Shown: positions 32,702-42,077, counted from the first letter of the stretch. The stretch: 64,000 nt of DNA from Deltaproteobacteria bacterium HGW-Deltaproteobacteria-6 (GCA_002840435.1 PHAT01000001.1:54262-118261); one strand, 5' to 3'. Numbers and translations are program-made. The notes: generated by a model not told the origin, from the sequence alone.

Positions 32702-34036
32702 ATGACGGAAATCAAAAGGGCTTCGCGCAAAGAACTGTTTGGCTGGGCAATGTTTGATTTTGCCAACTCATCCTACACGACGGTCATTATCACGGTTGTC
32801 TTCTGCATCATCTTTCCCAGACTCATTGTCGGAGACGGACCGGAATATCGTCTGGGAAATCTCCTCTGGAGCACGGCGCTCTCCATCAGTTACCTGATTG
32901 TGCTTCTCACTGCCCCTCTCTTCGGGGCCATCATGGATTATACGGGATCGAAAAAGAAATTCCTCTTTGGAAGCTGCATTCTTACCGCGGCGGCAACCGC
33001 CGCTCTTTATTTTGTCGGGCCGGGCGGCATCATTTTAGGCATGCTGCTCATTATTCTCTCCAATATCGGTTTTTCCTACAGCGAAGCTTTTGTCTCCAGT
33101 TTTCTTCCGGGGCTTGGTCCGTCCGGCGATCTGGGGAAGATCTCGGGTTATGCCTGGGGTCTGGGCTACATGGGCGGCCTGACCTCCACGGCCATCGTCA
33201 TCTTCGGCCTGGGCGCGGGGGTTTACACGCTGGAAAATTATTCCAACCTGCGCTTGGTGGGACCGGCAACGGGTTTATTTTTCCTGATCGCCGCAATTCC
33301 GACGTTTCTCTGGGTGAAGGAACGCACAAGGCCCAGAGCGCTGCCTTCCGGTGAAAATTATTTTACCGTCGGATTCAAAAGATTAAAAAAGACCCTGCAT
33401 GACATCCGGGATTACAAGGATTTGACGATTCTGCTGGCATCCTTCTTTTTTGCCTATGCCGGTCTTTCCATTGTGATCTCCTTTGCCTTTATTTACGGCG
33501 ACCAGGTTGTCAAATGGTCCGGCGCCACTCAGATCTTCATGTTTGTCATTACGCAGTTTACGGCGGCGGCCGGCGCGTTTCTTTTCGGGATCATTCAGGA
33601 CAAATGGGGCGCGAAACGGACATTCATCCTGACGCTGCTGATCTGGGTGATAGCCGTCAGCCTGATTTACGGGGTCGCTTCCGTGACCGTTTTCATCAAC
33701 AGCCTGTCTGGCGCCTCGCTTAAAGAAGAACATGTTTTCCTGCTGATCGGTTCTATCGCCGGGCTGGGTCTGGGATCGACACAGTCCGCCTGCCGAGCCA
33801 TGGTGGGTCTTTTCTCGCCGGACACCAAGGCCGGTGAGTTCTTCGGTTTGTGGAGTCTCACCAGCCGTCTGTCCGCCATCATGGGACTCATGGGGCTGGG
33901 AATATTGCAGACGCTCTTCGGCCTGCAAAAAGCGGTGCTTGTCTGTTCGGCCTTTTTCTTTATTGCCGTTGTCATCGTCCTGTTCATCGATGAAGAGCGA
34001 GGGAAGGCTGTAGCGCGTGAACACGCGGGAGAATAA
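32702..34036 (+). CDS. MFS transporter, UMF1 / Atg22-like family
   Basis: A 444-residue protein with about twelve membrane spans. The opening LFGWAMFDFANSSYTTVI and the loop DYTGSKKKFLFG after span 3 are typical of the UMF1 group (bacterial relatives of yeast vacuolar effluxer Atg22), as are GFSYSEAFVSSFLPGL and GLGSTQSACRAMVGLFSP. Substrates of bacterial members are not settled; amino acids have been suggested from the yeast homologue. Length is normal. It is followed by mgsA, which has its own promoter just after this gene, so the two are likely regulated separately. Confidence 0.87.
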   Translation: MTEIKRASRKELFGWAMFDFANSSYTTVIITVVFCIIFPRLIVGDGPEYRLGNLLWSTALSISYLIVLLTAPLFGAIMDYTGSKKKFLFGSCILTAAATAALYFVGPGGIILGMLLIILSNIGFSYSEAFVSSFLPGLGPSGDLGKISGYAWGLGYMGGLTSTAIVIFGLGAGVYTLENYSNLRLVGPATGLFFLIAAIPTFLWVKERTRPRALPSGENYFTVGFKRLKKTLHDIRDYKDLTILLASFFFAYAGLSIVISFAFIYGDQVVKWSGATQIFMFVITQFTAAAGAFLFGIIQDKWGAKRTFILTLLIWVIAVSLIYGVASVTVFINSLSGASLKEEHVFLLIGSIAGLGLGSTQSACRAMVGLFSPDTKAGEFFGLWSLTSRLSAIMGLMGLGILQTLFGLQKAVLVCSAFFFIAVVIVLFIDEERGKAVAREHAGE

Positions 34037-34061
34037 GGTGCAAGCGCTGACCAATTGTTGA

Positions 34062-34090
34062 TTGACATGCAGGGGGGCGCTTACTATACT
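34062..34090 (+). promoter_or_regulatory. Sigma-70 promoter of mgsA
   Basis: TTGACA (34062-34067), 17-base spacer, TATACT (34085-34090). Near-consensus. It falls inside the longer reading frame of mgsA and so supports the later start. Confidence 0.85.
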
Positions 34091-34156
34091 TTAAAAGACA
34101 AAAGCACAGCGGTTTTTCGCCAATCAGGTTTACCGATGAATAATAAAGGAGTTACG

Positions 34157-34522
34157 ATGAAGACGATAGCAATAATAGCGCATGACGGGAAGAAAGCGGA
34201 GATGGTTGCCTTTATCAAAGACCATCTGGAGATCCTCAGGAGATATAAATTAGTTGCCACCGGTTCTACCGGAGGCCATATCGAAAAAGCGGGGCTGGAA
34301 GTTGAAAAGAAAAAATCAGGGCCTCTGGGCGGCGATGCTCAGATCGCTTCGGATGTTGTTGACGGAAAAGTTCAGGCGGTGATCTTTCTGCGCGACCCGC
34401 TGGGAACTCACCCTCATGATCCCGATATTTTCATGCTGATGCGGATCTGCGATGTTCATAATATTCCATTGGCCACCAATACGGCCACTGCCTATTTGAT
34501 TATCAAGTCTTTGGAAGAATGA
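34157..34522 (+). CDS. mgsA: Methylglyoxal synthase
   Basis: Converts dihydroxyacetone phosphate to methylglyoxal and phosphate, a bypass under phosphate limitation. The 121-residue protein has IAHDGKK at 7-13, the phosphate loop GSTGG (36-40), the catalytic Asp60 in SGPLGGDAQ and HPHDPDI at 85-91. AAAGGAG precedes ATG 34157; the in-frame extension from 34055 overlaps the promoter and is rejected. At 121 residues it is shorter than E. coli MgsA (152) but the normal length for many anaerobes. Confidence 0.93.
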   Translation: MKTIAIIAHDGKKAEMVAFIKDHLEILRRYKLVATGSTGGHIEKAGLEVEKKKSGPLGGDAQIASDVVDGKVQAVIFLRDPLGTHPHDPDIFMLMRICDVHNIPLATNTATAYLIIKSLEE

Positions 34523-34552
34523 TTCCGCGAGACCCTGTGACACGGAGGCGTT

Positions 34553-35245
34553 ATGAGTGAATTATTTCCCGCTCGAACCATTGCCCTTGAATACTTAAGC
34601 CTGGACGGCTCATTGCCCGAAAGCGGGTTTATGCAGTGGTACCGGGCCATTCACCTTTTGGAATTGCTGAAGACCGACGGCATTGCCGCCGTTACCCTCT
34701 ACCGGAATCTCAAGGAAAATCTCAAAGACGGCCAGCCGCGTTACCTGGCTGTCTATCGGCTGGATGCGGATGATCCCCGGGCAATGATCAACACGGTTAC
34801 GCAAACAACCCTGCCTGCCGGAGCGAAAAGCCTGCACACAGGCGTCTGGGATTTTCTGGCAATGAGAACCAGCGTCCGGGAACCGCTCAGACCTCAGGCC
34901 GGACTTCAAGACGGCATGCCTCACGCGCTGCTTGCCGTGCCGACCATCTGCACCGACCCGTCCCGGGAAAAAGAATTCAACAACTGGTACCTGTATACGC
35001 ATTTTCACGACATCCTGGAAACGCCGGGATTGACCCAGGCGCACCGCTACAGGAACCTCAACCCGCAGCCGCAGGCGGACGAAGCAACCTATCTGGCTTT
35101 ATATGAAATAGACGCCCAAGATCCCGCAGCCGTCGTGCGGCAGATTGAACAGGATGACCGGACCATACGCATCCCGCAGGGGAGGATGATTGACTGCATC
35201 CGCCTGGCCCGGGGCAGCGGCGCATTCCAGCACGTGACTTTGTAG
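34553..35245 (+). CDS. Tandem dimeric alpha/beta-barrel protein (EthD-like)
   Basis: A 230-residue protein made of two similar halves. Each has an FM/FN-x-WY segment (GFMQWYRAIHLLELLKTDG; EFNNWYLYTHFHDILETPG), then an RYRNL-like strand (TLYRNLKEN; HRYRNLNPQ) and a Y-LA-Y-(R/E)-(L/I)-DA-D strand. This W-Y...H pattern is the EthD/DUF4286-like ferredoxin fold, here fused in tandem. Some relatives handle small aromatic or polyketide-like molecules, but no reaction can be assigned. A GGAGG-like site precedes the ATG. It follows mgsA by 30 bases and may share its promoter. Confidence 0.68.
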   Translation: MSELFPARTIALEYLSLDGSLPESGFMQWYRAIHLLELLKTDGIAAVTLYRNLKENLKDGQPRYLAVYRLDADDPRAMINTVTQTTLPAGAKSLHTGVWDFLAMRTSVREPLRPQAGLQDGMPHALLAVPTICTDPSREKEFNNWYLYTHFHDILETPGLTQAHRYRNLNPQPQADEATYLALYEIDAQDPAAVVRQIEQDDRTIRIPQGRMIDCIRLARGSGAFQHVTL

Positions 35246-35249
35246 CATC

Positions 35250-35561
35250 TCATTCATTGGTTTCGATGCTTACAACCTCAGATTTTCCGTTTTTGTATTC
35301 GATGATATGAATTTCTCCGCGCTCATCTTCCCGATCTTTAAACGTATACCGGAGAGTAAGAACATCATCCGGATACCGTTTGCTGAGTTCCGTAATCGCA
35401 TTATGAAATCTTCTGTAAGTGTTTCGTGACCTACCGCCCCGTGGACCGATGTTGAAATATTCCGGGTCCGTGTTTCTGGTATAGGAAAGAAATAATTGCC
35501 GGCAATAATCTCTCACATCCGGCGTTGAACCACTGACACTGTTTAATTGCCATGTTTTCAT
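35250..35561 (-). CDS. Hypothetical protein
   Basis: A 103-residue cytoplasmic protein, charged and without recognised motifs; an RGGRSRNTYRRF stretch in the middle is strongly basic and could contact nucleic acid. The C-terminal half is predicted beta (LTLRYTFKDREDERGEIHIIEY). It runs convergently into the end of the tandem-barrel gene with only four bases between. Upstream of its start lies the inverted repeat at 35588-35658. Confidence 0.5.
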   Translation of the reverse strand: MKTWQLNSVSGSTPDVRDYCRQLFLSYTRNTDPEYFNIGPRGGRSRNTYRRFHNAITELSKRYPDDVLTLRYTFKDREDERGEIHIIEYKNGKSEVVSIETNE

Positions 35562-35587
35562 TTTGCATTACCCGGCGGCTATGTGAA

Positions 35588-35658
35588 GTCACCTGCCTTC
35601 GGGTGACTGTTTATCTAGTGCCATGCAATATTTCACAATCACCCGCAGGCAGGGTGAC
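35588..35658. repeat. Inverted repeat, 20-base arms
   Basis: The arm at 35588-35607 (GTCACCTGCCTTCGGGTGAC) is nearly the reverse complement of 35639-35658 (two mismatches), with a 31-base spacer. Each arm is itself a small hairpin. It lies just upstream of the minus-strand gene. Confidence 0.65.
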
Positions 35659-35816
35659 CGGCACGAAAGGCTTTTGCGCTATCAGAAAATTACTATGGAT
35701 TTTATAATTTAGCAATGAGGTAATGTGTGACCCTGATGATCCCTCGTGTATCATAGCCTTTCAGGTCAAGCGTTCTCGTTTGTGCCCTATAGGGTATGGA
35801 CGCTAAAAACTAGTTC

Positions 35817-35848
35817 TTGTCATGTCGAACCGAAGGGAGACATCTTGC
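35817..35848. repeat. Dispersed hairpin repeat, partial copy 2
   Basis: TTGTCATGTCGAACCGAAGG and the following GAGACATCT match the left arm and adjoining part of copy 1 at 27179; the right arm is missing. The remaining sequence from 35562 to 36124 is A+T-rich and shows no gene. Confidence 0.5.
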
Positions 35849-35891
35849 ACTTTCCCATTTTTTCTAACAGTGAACTGCTTACCGATTTACC

Positions 35892-35935
35892 TTTAGTGGT
35901 ACGCCGCATGCCCCGCAGGGGTGTGAACCACTAAA
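35892..35935. repeat. Extended hairpin upstream of the cyclase gene
   Basis: TTTAGTGGT (35892-35900) pairs with ACCACTAAA (35927-35935); inside, CATGCCCC pairs with GGGGTGTG (with G-T pairs) around a GCA loop. Could be a mobile palindrome or a terminator-like end; no T-run. Confidence 0.5.
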
Positions 35936-35975
35936 TCTTCAACCTATTTATGTTTTTTCGACCATATATTATTTC

Positions 35976-36005
35976 TTGACAATTTTTAGCAAATTTCCGC
36001 ATAAT
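35976..36005 (+). promoter_or_regulatory. Candidate sigma-70 promoter of the cyclase/AAA/TPR gene
   Basis: TTGACA (35976-35981), 18-base spacer, CATAAT (36000-36005). About 120 bases upstream of the start codon. Confidence 0.6.
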
Positions 36006-36124
36006 CTTTCCGAATATGGCACTTATCTGGTTCTTAACTGCTCAAACAACTTTTATCTGCATTTAGCCTATTTTCGTAAATCTGTTGTTTTTGTTCCAAC
36101 TTGTATGAGTGGGGAATATTGACG

Positions 36125-39100
36125 ATGAAATGCGCAAGATGCCAGACTGAAAATCGTGAGAGTCGAAAGTTTTGTGCGGAATGTGGCGCAAAGCTCATTT
36201 TAACTTGTTCCAAATGCAGTTTTGAGAACTTGCCTACAGAAAAGTTTTGTGGCGAATGTGGTCAATCATTATCCGTTGCAGAGGGAACATACTCTGTAAC
36301 ACTTCCCCGGGGACTTTCCTTCGATGTGAAACTTCAGAAAATCCAGAAATACCTTCCCGGCGGTTTGACGGAAAAGATTCTTTCACAGCGAGGGAAGATC
36401 GAAGGGGAGCACCGTCAGGTAACAGTTCTGTTTGTCGACATGGAGAATTTTACCCCCCTGGTGGAAAAGCTTGGTGCTGAAGAAGCATACTCGATTATGG
36501 ATAACGTTTACGAAATCCTGATTCACAAGGTGCATGACTTCGAAGGGACGGTTAACGAGATGACCGGCGATGGGTTGATCGCCTTGTTTGGCGCACCCAT
36601 CGCCTTAGAAGACGCTCCACAGAGGGCCATTCGATCCGCGCTGGCCATCCATCAGGAAATAGCCCGTTTCAGCGACAGGATGAAACAGGAAAAAAACATC
36701 TCACCGATCAAAATGAGAATCGGTATTCATACCGGTCCGGTCATCGTAGGCACACTGGGGAATGACTTGAGGGTCGAGTTCAAGGCTGTCGGAGATACGG
36801 TGAATCTTGCATCCCGGATTCAAAGTCTGGCTTCAGCCGGGACAACCTGTGTTTCCAATAATACCTTCAAGCTGACAGAAGGACTGTTCCGGTTTGAATC
36901 TCTGGGTCAGAAAGAGATCAGAGGGAAAGAGCACCCTGTCCATATTTATCAGGTCATTGCATCCAGTTCCATCCGCACGCGCTTCGACGTCAACGCAGAA
37001 CGAGGTCTCACGGCCTTTGTCGGTCGAGCCCGGGAGCTGGAGAACCTTTTGGATGGATTGGATCGGGCCAAGACGGGCAGAGGCCAGGTATTTTCTCTCA
37101 TTGGAGAGGCAGGGGTCGGTAAATCCAGACTTCTTTATGAATTTCGAAAAGCTCTCACCAGCGAAGACGTCACTTTTCTGGAAGGAAAATGCCTTTCCTA
37201 TGGTCGTGGTTCAGCCTATCATCCTATCATCGACATTCTGAAAGCGACCTTTAACATTCAAACAGTGGATTTGGAGGCAAGTATCAGGGAGAAACTGACA
37301 GATGGACTCAGGACCTTGAATATCAATGTTGACTCCTCACTTCCTTTTCTGTTGGAGTTGCTGTCGGTTAAGGACAGCGGCATGGATAAAATTTCCATAA
37401 GCCCGGAAGGCAAGAAAGACCGTCTGATCGAAACCATTAAGCAGCTCATCATCAAATACTCTGAGCTTCAGCCTCTCGTCATTGCCATCGAGGACCTGCA
37501 CTGGGTGGATATGAGTACGGAGGACGCACTGCAATATCTTTTGGAAGTTATTCCCGGTGCACGAATACTGTTGATTTTTACTCATCGGCCGGATTATGCG
37601 CATATCTGGGATAGAAAATCCTACCATAACCATTTGACGCTGAATCGTTTGTCCAATCGGGAAAGCCTGGCAATGACATGCAGCCTGCTGGAAACAGATC
37701 AATTGGATAAGAACATAGAGGAACTGATTCTTGCCAGAACCGAAGGAATTCCGTTTTTTATCGAGGAACACATCAAGTCTCTGAAAGACCTCAAGATTAT
37801 CGAAAGACAAAACGGATCCTATAAACTCACCAAAGACGTCAAGACCATCACAATTCCCTCGACCATTCAGGATGTCATCATGGTCCGGGTGGATGCATTG
37901 CCCGAGGGGGCAAAAGAGATTATCCGCATCAGCTCCGTTATTGAAAGGGAGTTCAGTCATGAGCTGCTGAAAAGAGTAGCTAGTCTGCAAGAGCAGGAGC
38001 TGCTTTCCGGCCTTTCCATCCTCAAGGATTCAGAACTCATCTACGAAAGAGGAATCTATCCGGACCTGATTTACATCTTCAAGCATGCCCTGACTCGTGA
38101 GGTGGTCTACGATTCTCTGCTGGCTAAAAAGAAGAAAACTCTCCACGAGCAGATCGGAAGAGCCATTGAAGAAATGTACCAGAATAATCTGGAACCCTGT
38201 TTTGGCCTACTGGCTGCCCATTTCATGGAAGGAGAAGACTTTGTGAAAGGCGCGGAATATTCCAAAAAAGCCATGCGCAATGCCGAAAAAGCAGCTTCGC
38301 TAAACGATGCAATTGCCTATGCGAGAAAAAGGGTGGCTTGCATCGAAAAACTTCCGCAAACTGAACAAATGCAAAGAATGAGGGTCGATGCAAGGACAAG
38401 GCTGGGACTTTACATCGCTCAACTAAATTATGCTGCTGAAGCTAAAGAGGTTATTGACCCTGTTATCGAATTCACTCGGGCGTCGAATGATAAAAAACAC
38501 CTCTGCAAGATATTAATGATTTTAGGATTATACTATCATTATGTTGAGGAAAATCCTGCTCAATCCTCCAGCGTATTCGAAGAGTCTTTGGATATTGCAG
38601 ATGAGATCCAGGACGTTGTAACATTAGCTATCGGAAATTTTTTCTTTGGATTTCCGCTAGCTTTTGATTGCCAGTTTGAAAGAGCTGTACCTAAATTTCA
38701 AAAAGCAATCGATATTAATGCTTTTGTAAATAATTTATGGGGCGTTTCGGCGATGACAAGCAATCTTGCTATCTTCTGCCACTTTTATTCAGGAAAAATC
38801 AATGAGTGCATGAAGGCGGCAACTGAAGCGTTGAGCATTGCTGAAAAAAGCGCGGATATCTTTTCAAAAGGCATGGCTTACAATAGTTATGGGTTGGCTA
38901 ACTTTGCTAAAGGATCGTTAGATCAGGCGGAGAAAAACCTCATGAAGGGTCTGCAACTCTGTGAGCGTATCAATTTCCCTACCTGGCTATGCGTAGCCCA
39001 TATGGGTTTGGCTGAGACTTATTTTGAACTGGGTGAATTTGATAAATCAAATGAACATTATTCCAGATACAGCGAGATATTTGAACGCAATAGGCTGTTC

Positions 39101-39499
39101 CCCTCTCATGTATGTACTGGGAGAATAGGCGCAATAAAGTCACAGATAATGAGAGGGAGGGGCGTTGATCTAAAAATATTCAACGAACTAAATAGTAAAA
39201 TTAAATTAACTTGTGCAAAGGGATGGGCGTCAAAGATGATTTCGGAAGGTTTCTCAAACGTCGATAATCAACATATAGCAGATGCTGAATCTTGGATTAT
39301 GAAAGCTATTGACGCTGATCGAACAAACGGCATGAATTTTTATCTTGGAAGGGATTATATCCAATATTATAATATCCTCAAAAGAAATGGTGACCGCGTA
39401 AATGCAAGGGAAAAACTCGGCAAGGCCATCGCCGTCTTCCGCGAGTGCGGCGCCGATGGATGGGTAGAAAAGTACGAAAAGGAATTAAGCGTTTTGTGA
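36125..39499 (+). CDS. Zinc-ribbon / class III cyclase / AAA ATPase / TPR protein
   Basis: An 1124-residue soluble multidomain protein. Residues 1-49 hold two zinc ribbons (CARC...CAEC and CSKC...CGEC). A class III adenylate/guanylate cyclase domain follows (97-270) with both metal Asp (FVDMENFT at 105, MTGDG at 149). Then an AAA ATPase (about 300-560: GEAGVGKSRLLYEF Walker A, IAIEDLHWVD Walker B) of the type seen in MalT/AfsR-like proteins, and TPR-like helices to the end. ATG 36125 is chosen because the first zinc ribbon starts there. From about 38,400 to 39,400 the gene is clearly richer in A+T, then returns to normal in the last 30 codons. No DNA-binding domain is seen. Confidence 0.9.
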   Translation: MKCARCQTENRESRKFCAECGAKLILTCSKCSFENLPTEKFCGECGQSLSVAEGTYSVTLPRGLSFDVKLQKIQKYLPGGLTEKILSQRGKIEGEHRQVTVLFVDMENFTPLVEKLGAEEAYSIMDNVYEILIHKVHDFEGTVNEMTGDGLIALFGAPIALEDAPQRAIRSALAIHQEIARFSDRMKQEKNISPIKMRIGIHTGPVIVGTLGNDLRVEFKAVGDTVNLASRIQSLASAGTTCVSNNTFKLTEGLFRFESLGQKEIRGKEHPVHIYQVIASSSIRTRFDVNAERGLTAFVGRARELENLLDGLDRAKTGRGQVFSLIGEAGVGKSRLLYEFRKALTSEDVTFLEGKCLSYGRGSAYHPIIDILKATFNIQTVDLEASIREKLTDGLRTLNINVDSSLPFLLELLSVKDSGMDKISISPEGKKDRLIETIKQLIIKYSELQPLVIAIEDLHWVDMSTEDALQYLLEVIPGARILLIFTHRPDYAHIWDRKSYHNHLTLNRLSNRESLAMTCSLLETDQLDKNIEELILARTEGIPFFIEEHIKSLKDLKIIERQNGSYKLTKDVKTITIPSTIQDVIMVRVDALPEGAKEIIRISSVIEREFSHELLKRVASLQEQELLSGLSILKDSELIYERGIYPDLIYIFKHALTREVVYDSLLAKKKKTLHEQIGRAIEEMYQNNLEPCFGLLAAHFMEGEDFVKGAEYSKKAMRNAEKAASLNDAIAYARKRVACIEKLPQTEQMQRMRVDARTRLGLYIAQLNYAAEAKEVIDPVIEFTRASNDKKHLCKILMILGLYYHYVEENPAQSSSVFEESLDIADEIQDVVTLAIGNFFFGFPLAFDCQFERAVPKFQKAIDINAFVNNLWGVSAMTSNLAIFCHFYSGKINECMKAATEALSIAEKSADIFSKGMAYNSYGLANFAKGSLDQAEKNLMKGLQLCERINFPTWLCVAHMGLAETYFELGEFDKSNEHYSRYSEIFERNRLFPSHVCTGRIGAIKSQIMRGRGVDLKIFNELNSKIKLTCAKGWASKMISEGFSNVDNQHIADAESWIMKAIDADRTNGMNFYLGRDYIQYYNILKRNGDRVNAREKLGKAIAVFRECGADGWVEKYEKELSVL

Positions 39500-39619
39500 T
39501 AAACGCGCGCATTGCTTCTTATCCATGAATGAAGATGGCAACCCGTTGCCTCAACTTTCGGAAAAAGCTTATCTTGCATATTAATTTTTAGTCAGTACGA
39601 TTAAAAAAGGAGGTAAATC

Positions 39620-40333
39620 ATGAGCACGTATGTTTTGATTCATGGAGCTTGGCACGGAAGCTGGTGTTGGGACAGTGTTGTTTCTCTTTTGAAAAAGGAA
39701 GGACATACTGTAAAGGTTCCCAACCTGCCGGGTCATGGAGGAGACAAGACACCAATAACCGAGCTCTCACTACAGGCATATACTGATTGTGTCTGCCATA
39801 TTTTGGATGCCCAGTCTGAACCAGTGATTCTTGTGGGACATAGTATGGGAGGTGTGGTCATCACCCAGGCTGCAGAGTTTCGGCCTGAAAAGATTAAAAT
39901 ATTAGTATATCTGGCTGCATTCCTTCCTCAAAATGGAGAGTCTTTGTTTGACTTGATTGGGATAGATTCGGCAACTTTAATTCTGCCAAATTTGATTATG
40001 GCCGACGACCAAAGTTGCACTATGATCAAAAATGAAGCGATAAAGGATGTCTTTTATGGCGATTGTTCTGATGACGATGTGAAGAGAGCCAAATCACTCT
40101 TAGTTCCTGAACCATTGGCCCCGTCGGCAGCTTCAGTGAACATCAGCGAGGAAAAGTTTGGCAAGACACGCCGAGTTTATATCTCATGTCTCCGGGACAA
40201 GGCCGTTAGCCCGGCATTACAGGAAAAGATGTACAAGGCTCTACCATGCGAGAAAGTTATCTTTATGGACACATGTCATTCACCCTTTTTCTCATCCCCA
40301 GAAGCGCTGGTGGGGCATCTACTCTCACTGTAA
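39620..40333 (+). CDS. Alpha/beta hydrolase (EstC/plant methylesterase-like)
   Basis: A 237-residue serine hydrolase. The nucleophile is Ser75 in LVGHSMGGVV; the likely acid is Asp in CLRDKAVSP and the His lies in DTCHSPFFS near 219. The N-terminal LIHGAWHGSWCWDSVV and NLPGHGGDKTP resemble the hydroxynitrile lyase/methylesterase group, so it may act on small esters. AAAGGAGG precedes the ATG. Flanking sequence is A+T-rich. It appears to be a single-gene unit. Confidence 0.88.
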   Translation: MSTYVLIHGAWHGSWCWDSVVSLLKKEGHTVKVPNLPGHGGDKTPITELSLQAYTDCVCHILDAQSEPVILVGHSMGGVVITQAAEFRPEKIKILVYLAAFLPQNGESLFDLIGIDSATLILPNLIMADDQSCTMIKNEAIKDVFYGDCSDDDVKRAKSLLVPEPLAPSAASVNISEEKFGKTRRVYISCLRDKAVSPALQEKMYKALPCEKVIFMDTCHSPFFSSPEALVGHLLSL

Positions 40334-40820
40334 CCGGATGCGGGGGGGCAAGTCTCTTCCTGGCTTAACTTATCATGGTTAAAAAAAATCCGGTTCGGTT
40401 GGGGTGAGGCGGATGTATTTTACCATATAGGCAGGCATGGGCATAAGCTACTCCTGTAAAAGGTTCATGAAATGAAATTGAAAGTATGGCAATATCTTTG
40501 TTAAATTGTAAATGGTGCTGACAATATGCAAAGATATATTGGTCGGAATGCAGCCCTGGAAATTCAACAATCTTAGCGACCAAGGGGACGCTCCTAAAAT
40601 ACTAAGTTACCAGGTGTAAATGAAAGAGAACTGCTTATGGTCTCTTGATCTTTCAAAATAATAGTGACCATCCCTATTATTTCACATCAGAAATATTTCA
40701 CAAACAGCCAGCATAACATCATGCCGTGAATATTGATTAACCGGCAAATAATTGCTGGCATACCATCTGCTCATTATGTTAATAATTCATTCACAATAAT
40801 CTGCAGCGGAGGATACGAAA
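40334..40820. other. 487-base intergenic region
   Basis: A+T-rich and without a supported gene; short frames here lack ribosome sites. No terminator or structured RNA is apparent. Confidence 0.45.
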
Positions 40821-41246
40821 TTGAAAATGAGAAAATTGACGTTGATTGGAGCAGTGGTGGTCTGCTGCATATTGATCGGGGCCGCTGCCGTTTGGGCGCA
40901 GGGCAATGGCACCGTCATGGTGGGTGGCAAGGTGTGGCTGAAGGATGCGGGCTGCGTCGGATTATATCATTGGGCAGAGGCAAAAAACGCTGTAGCCGGT
41001 CTGGCCAGCGGACGTTGCGGTTTGACCGATAACTCCAAAGCAGGCGATTGGCGTCTGCCCACCAAAGATGAATTGCTGAACGTATTTTCATCAAAAAGTC
41101 TTTTTACGAATGTCCAGACCAACTACTACTGGACGGAGACCATGAGCGGAACAAGCAGCACGCCGATCGGATGCCATGTTACCAGCGGGACTTGCCTCCC
41201 CTTAGGCAGCGGGGTCTTGGACTATGTCTGGCCGGTGCGCAGATAA
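40821..41246 (+). CDS. Exported DUF1566 domain protein
   Basis: A 141-residue protein with a signal peptide (KLTLIGAVVVCCILIGAAAVWA) and one DUF1566 (Lcl C-terminal) domain: DWRLPTKDELLNVF, then YYWTET and the ending DYVWPVRR. In other proteins this domain is a cell-surface C-type-lectin-related module. The mature part has four cysteines. GGAGG (40808-40812) favours TTG 40821; ATG 40827 is the alternative. It is followed by a hairpin (41283-41305) and nicotinamidase. Confidence 0.85.
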   Translation: MKMRKLTLIGAVVVCCILIGAAAVWAQGNGTVMVGGKVWLKDAGCVGLYHWAEAKNAVAGLASGRCGLTDNSKAGDWRLPTKDELLNVFSSKSLFTNVQTNYYWTETMSGTSSTPIGCHVTSGTCLPLGSGVLDYVWPVRR

Positions 41247-41282
41247 AAAACCGCAGGCCGTTTCCTGTTTTTTGTGGACAGG

Positions 41283-41305
41283 ATGGCCTTGACAGACAAG
41301 GCCAT
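41283..41305 (+). promoter_or_regulatory. Perfect hairpin between DUF1566 gene and pncA
   Basis: ATGGCCTTG and CAAGGCCAT form a 9-base-pair stem with a 5-base loop. It is not followed by a T-run; it may act as a weak terminator or leader structure. Confidence 0.45.
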
Positions 41306-41350
41306 GTTTCCTATGCTTCCCGCAAAGTTCTTCTCCAACAAGAGGGCAAA

Positions 41351-41932
41351 ATGAAGGCAATCGACAGGCAGGACGCATTACTGGTGGTTGATGTACAAAA
41401 TGATTTTATGCCCGGGGGCGCCCTGGCGATCGCGGATGGCGACCGGTTGCCGCTGGTCATCAACAGGATCTCCGGAATTTTTGAGACGCGGGTTTTTACG
41501 CGTGACTGGCATCCGGCCGATCACATCAGCTTTTCCGACAAACCGCAATTCGTGGATAAATCCTGGCCTCCCCATTGTGTTCAAAATACCCGGGGCGCAC
41601 AGTTTCATTCAGACCTGAAAATATGCGCAGGCGATCGGATTGTCAGCAAAGGCGATAACCCCCGGCAGGAAAATTATTCAAGTTTTCACGGAACGGATCT
41701 GGAAGAGTGGCTCCGCCTGCGTGGCATCCGCCGGATTTACATTGCCGGTTTAGCCACGGATTATTGCGTTTTTAACACGGCCATGGACGGTCTTCGATCC
41801 GGTTTTCAGGTATGGGTTCTGGAAGATGCCGTTGCGGGCGTGGACGTGCCTGCCGGAAGCGCGGCCAGGGCGCTGCAAACGCTGCGGGAAAACGGCGTGC
41901 ATATTATTGCAACCGCGGAGCTGCAGGACTGA
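41351..41932 (+). CDS. pncA: Nicotinamidase
   Basis: Hydrolyses nicotinamide to nicotinate and ammonia for NAD salvage. The 193-residue isochorismatase-fold protein has the catalytic triad Asp14 (VVDVQNDF), Lys100 (SKGDNP) and Cys139 (LATDYCV), and the metal site DWHPADHISF (residues 52-61). GAGGG precedes the ATG at 41351; the upstream frame is non-coding. No pncB is next to it. Length is typical for bacterial PncA. Confidence 0.93.
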   Translation: MKAIDRQDALLVVDVQNDFMPGGALAIADGDRLPLVINRISGIFETRVFTRDWHPADHISFSDKPQFVDKSWPPHCVQNTRGAQFHSDLKICAGDRIVSKGDNPRQENYSSFHGTDLEEWLRLRGIRRIYIAGLATDYCVFNTAMDGLRSGFQVWVLEDAVAGVDVPAGSAARALQTLRENGVHIIATAELQD

Positions 41933-42077
41933 GAGCGTCTGTTATATTACGAGCGTCCTGTTATCCGGTATCAGGTAATTTTGATGGACATCCGCACGTT
42001 TCAATAATAAGTAACGGAACATCATCTTGACGTTCCCGTGAGCAGGCCGCATATCTAAAAAAATACGGAGGTATTGA

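Noticed and set aside
34055..34156. Longer mgsA start at 34055
   Set aside because: It overlaps a near-perfect promoter (34062-34090) and the extra residues are not part of the family; ATG 34157 has AAAGGAG.
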